A stretch of 64,000 nt of DNA from Chitinophagaceae bacterium UBA1931. Lineage in GTDB: Bacteria > Bacteroidota > Bacteroidia > Chitinophagales > Chitinophagaceae. The notes under the pieces are model-generated. The model searched no databases. It saw only the letters and a list, made by a program, of their open reading frames with translations, and was not told the origin of the DNA. The position numbers were made by a program, and so were the translations under genes. Numbering within the stretch: the first letter of the stretch is position 1; each line of letters opens with the position of its first letter. Below, one piece after another: positions 63,663 through 64,000 of this stretch. The DNA lies in contig DDFJ01000003.1 of NCBI GenBank assembly GCA_002337125.1, positions 290,732-354,731 on the forward strand. Reading direction: 5' to 3'.

Positions 63663-64000
63663 TTGTAAATATTTTTTAAATCAGTTTCAAATAATGTATA
63701 GGGATCCTGGAAAAATTTCAGGAAATCTTTTTCTGATGTTTGCCCGGGAAATGGTGCATAATAATGTGTGGGGCTCTGACTGTCGTTGCGCCAGACCAGT
63801 ACATAACAAAGATGGAGATTGGTGCGTTGTAATGTTGTAAGCAATTTATTGGTCCACCAGTCGGCAACCGAAATGGATTCAAGACCTGTTTCAGTTAAGG
63901 CGGCAAGTTTATAATTCTTCTTCGCAAAGTTTGAAACAATTTTCAGTCGTTCATAAGCAGAGTCTAAATTGTAACGGCCATATCTTCCAAAATCTGCATA
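63659..64000 (-). CDS. GH26 beta-mannanase, C-terminal fragment (5' end outside window)
   Basis: The minus-strand frame is open to the right edge and ends with TGA at 63659-63661, giving 113 residues. The fragment contains KLAALTETG, holding the GH26 nucleophile Glu, followed by ADWWTNKLL, CYVLVWRNDS and HYYAPFPGQ. These match the end of GH26 endo-beta-1,4-mannanases. A TTG-start frame within this stretch is not the real start. With GH5 it begins a separate mannan-type locus. Confidence 0.85.
   Translation of the reverse strand, partial: YADFGRYGRYNLDSAYERLKIVSNFAKKNYKLAALTETGLESISVADWWTNKLLTTLQRTNLHLCYVLVWRNDSQSPTHYYAPFPGQTSEKDFLKFFQDPYTLFETDLKNIYK

Noticed and set aside
63659..63844. Stand-alone 61-residue gene at the right edge
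   Set aside because: The frame is open beyond the edge and the extended sequence matches the C-terminal half of GH26. The internal TTG is not a gene start.
1..64000. tRNA, rRNA, insertion sequence, integrase or toxin-antitoxin pair
   Set aside because: I read for cloverleaf-like or transposase signatures and found none I can support.

Overview
The window is from a Bacteroidota chromosome, most likely a Chitinophagaceae-like environmental or host-associated genome. The grounds are two SusC/SusD pairs, Bacteroidota-type promoters (TAnnTTTG -7 boxes), N-terminal signal peptides ending in AQ, no visible Shine-Dalgarno sequences, and many family-level matches. The organism assignment is inference; no rRNA or tRNA gene is present.

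Layout. (1) 1-5.4 kb is housekeeping: the 3' end of an RluA-type pseudouridine synthase, then def, ruvX, a four-helix-bundle protein, a UbiA-family prenyltransferase, a TrmH/SpoU methyltransferase and a DEAD-box helicase with a DbpA-type tail. Short heptamer-periodic repeats lie between several of these genes. (2) 5.4-7.5 kb is a low-information patch: three orphan genes and a 21-bp minisatellite. (3) 7.5-40 kb is one co-directional minus-strand block. It starts with a ROK regulator and SusC/SusD. It continues with at least 13 secreted hydrolases: five GH29, one GH95, GH163-like (DUF4838), GH2, GH35, GH92, GH20, GH27, an S1 sulfatase and an alkaline-phosphatase-superfamily enzyme. It ends at a strong terminator after GH95. 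(4) 40-47.4 kb holds an SGNH-GH20 fusion, a NahK-like sugar kinase, a GH109-type alpha-N-acetylgalactosaminidase, a LacI regulator and an aldose 1-epimerase. (5) 47.5-61.8 kb is a sialic-acid module: sialate O-acetylesterase, EamA transporter, N-acylglucosamine 2-epimerase, beta-barrel protein, GH33 sialidase, MFS transporter, NanM-like mutarotase, NanA-like lyase, SusD and SusC. A divergent FadR/GntR regulator faces it. (6) 62.7-64 kb opens a mannan/glucan locus with GH5 and a truncated GH26.

How it fits together (inference from named families). The enzymes cover nearly every bond of sialylated, fucosylated, sulfated complex N-glycans and of blood-group or mucin-type O-glycans. GH33 and the O-acetylesterase would remove sialic acid. 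GH29/GH95 would remove fucose, GH35 and GH27 galactose, GH109 alpha-GalNAc, GH20 HexNAc, and GH92 and GH2 alpha- and beta-mannose. The GH163-like enzyme would cut the chitobiose core. The two SusCD pairs import products. NanM, NanT, NanA and the epimerase process sialic acid towards GlcNAc, and the NahK-like kinase takes free HexNAc. No fucose-catabolic genes, nagA/nagB or sulfatase-maturation gene are in the window.

Regulation. I found four LacI-type half-palindromic sites (17698, 29801, 45258, 61911), a perfect 15-bp palindrome on the SusC2 promoter, and an A/T-rich ROK-type palindrome in front of the ROK gene. Together these suggest a cross-wired regulon rather than the ECF sigma or hybrid two-component control common in gut Bacteroides.
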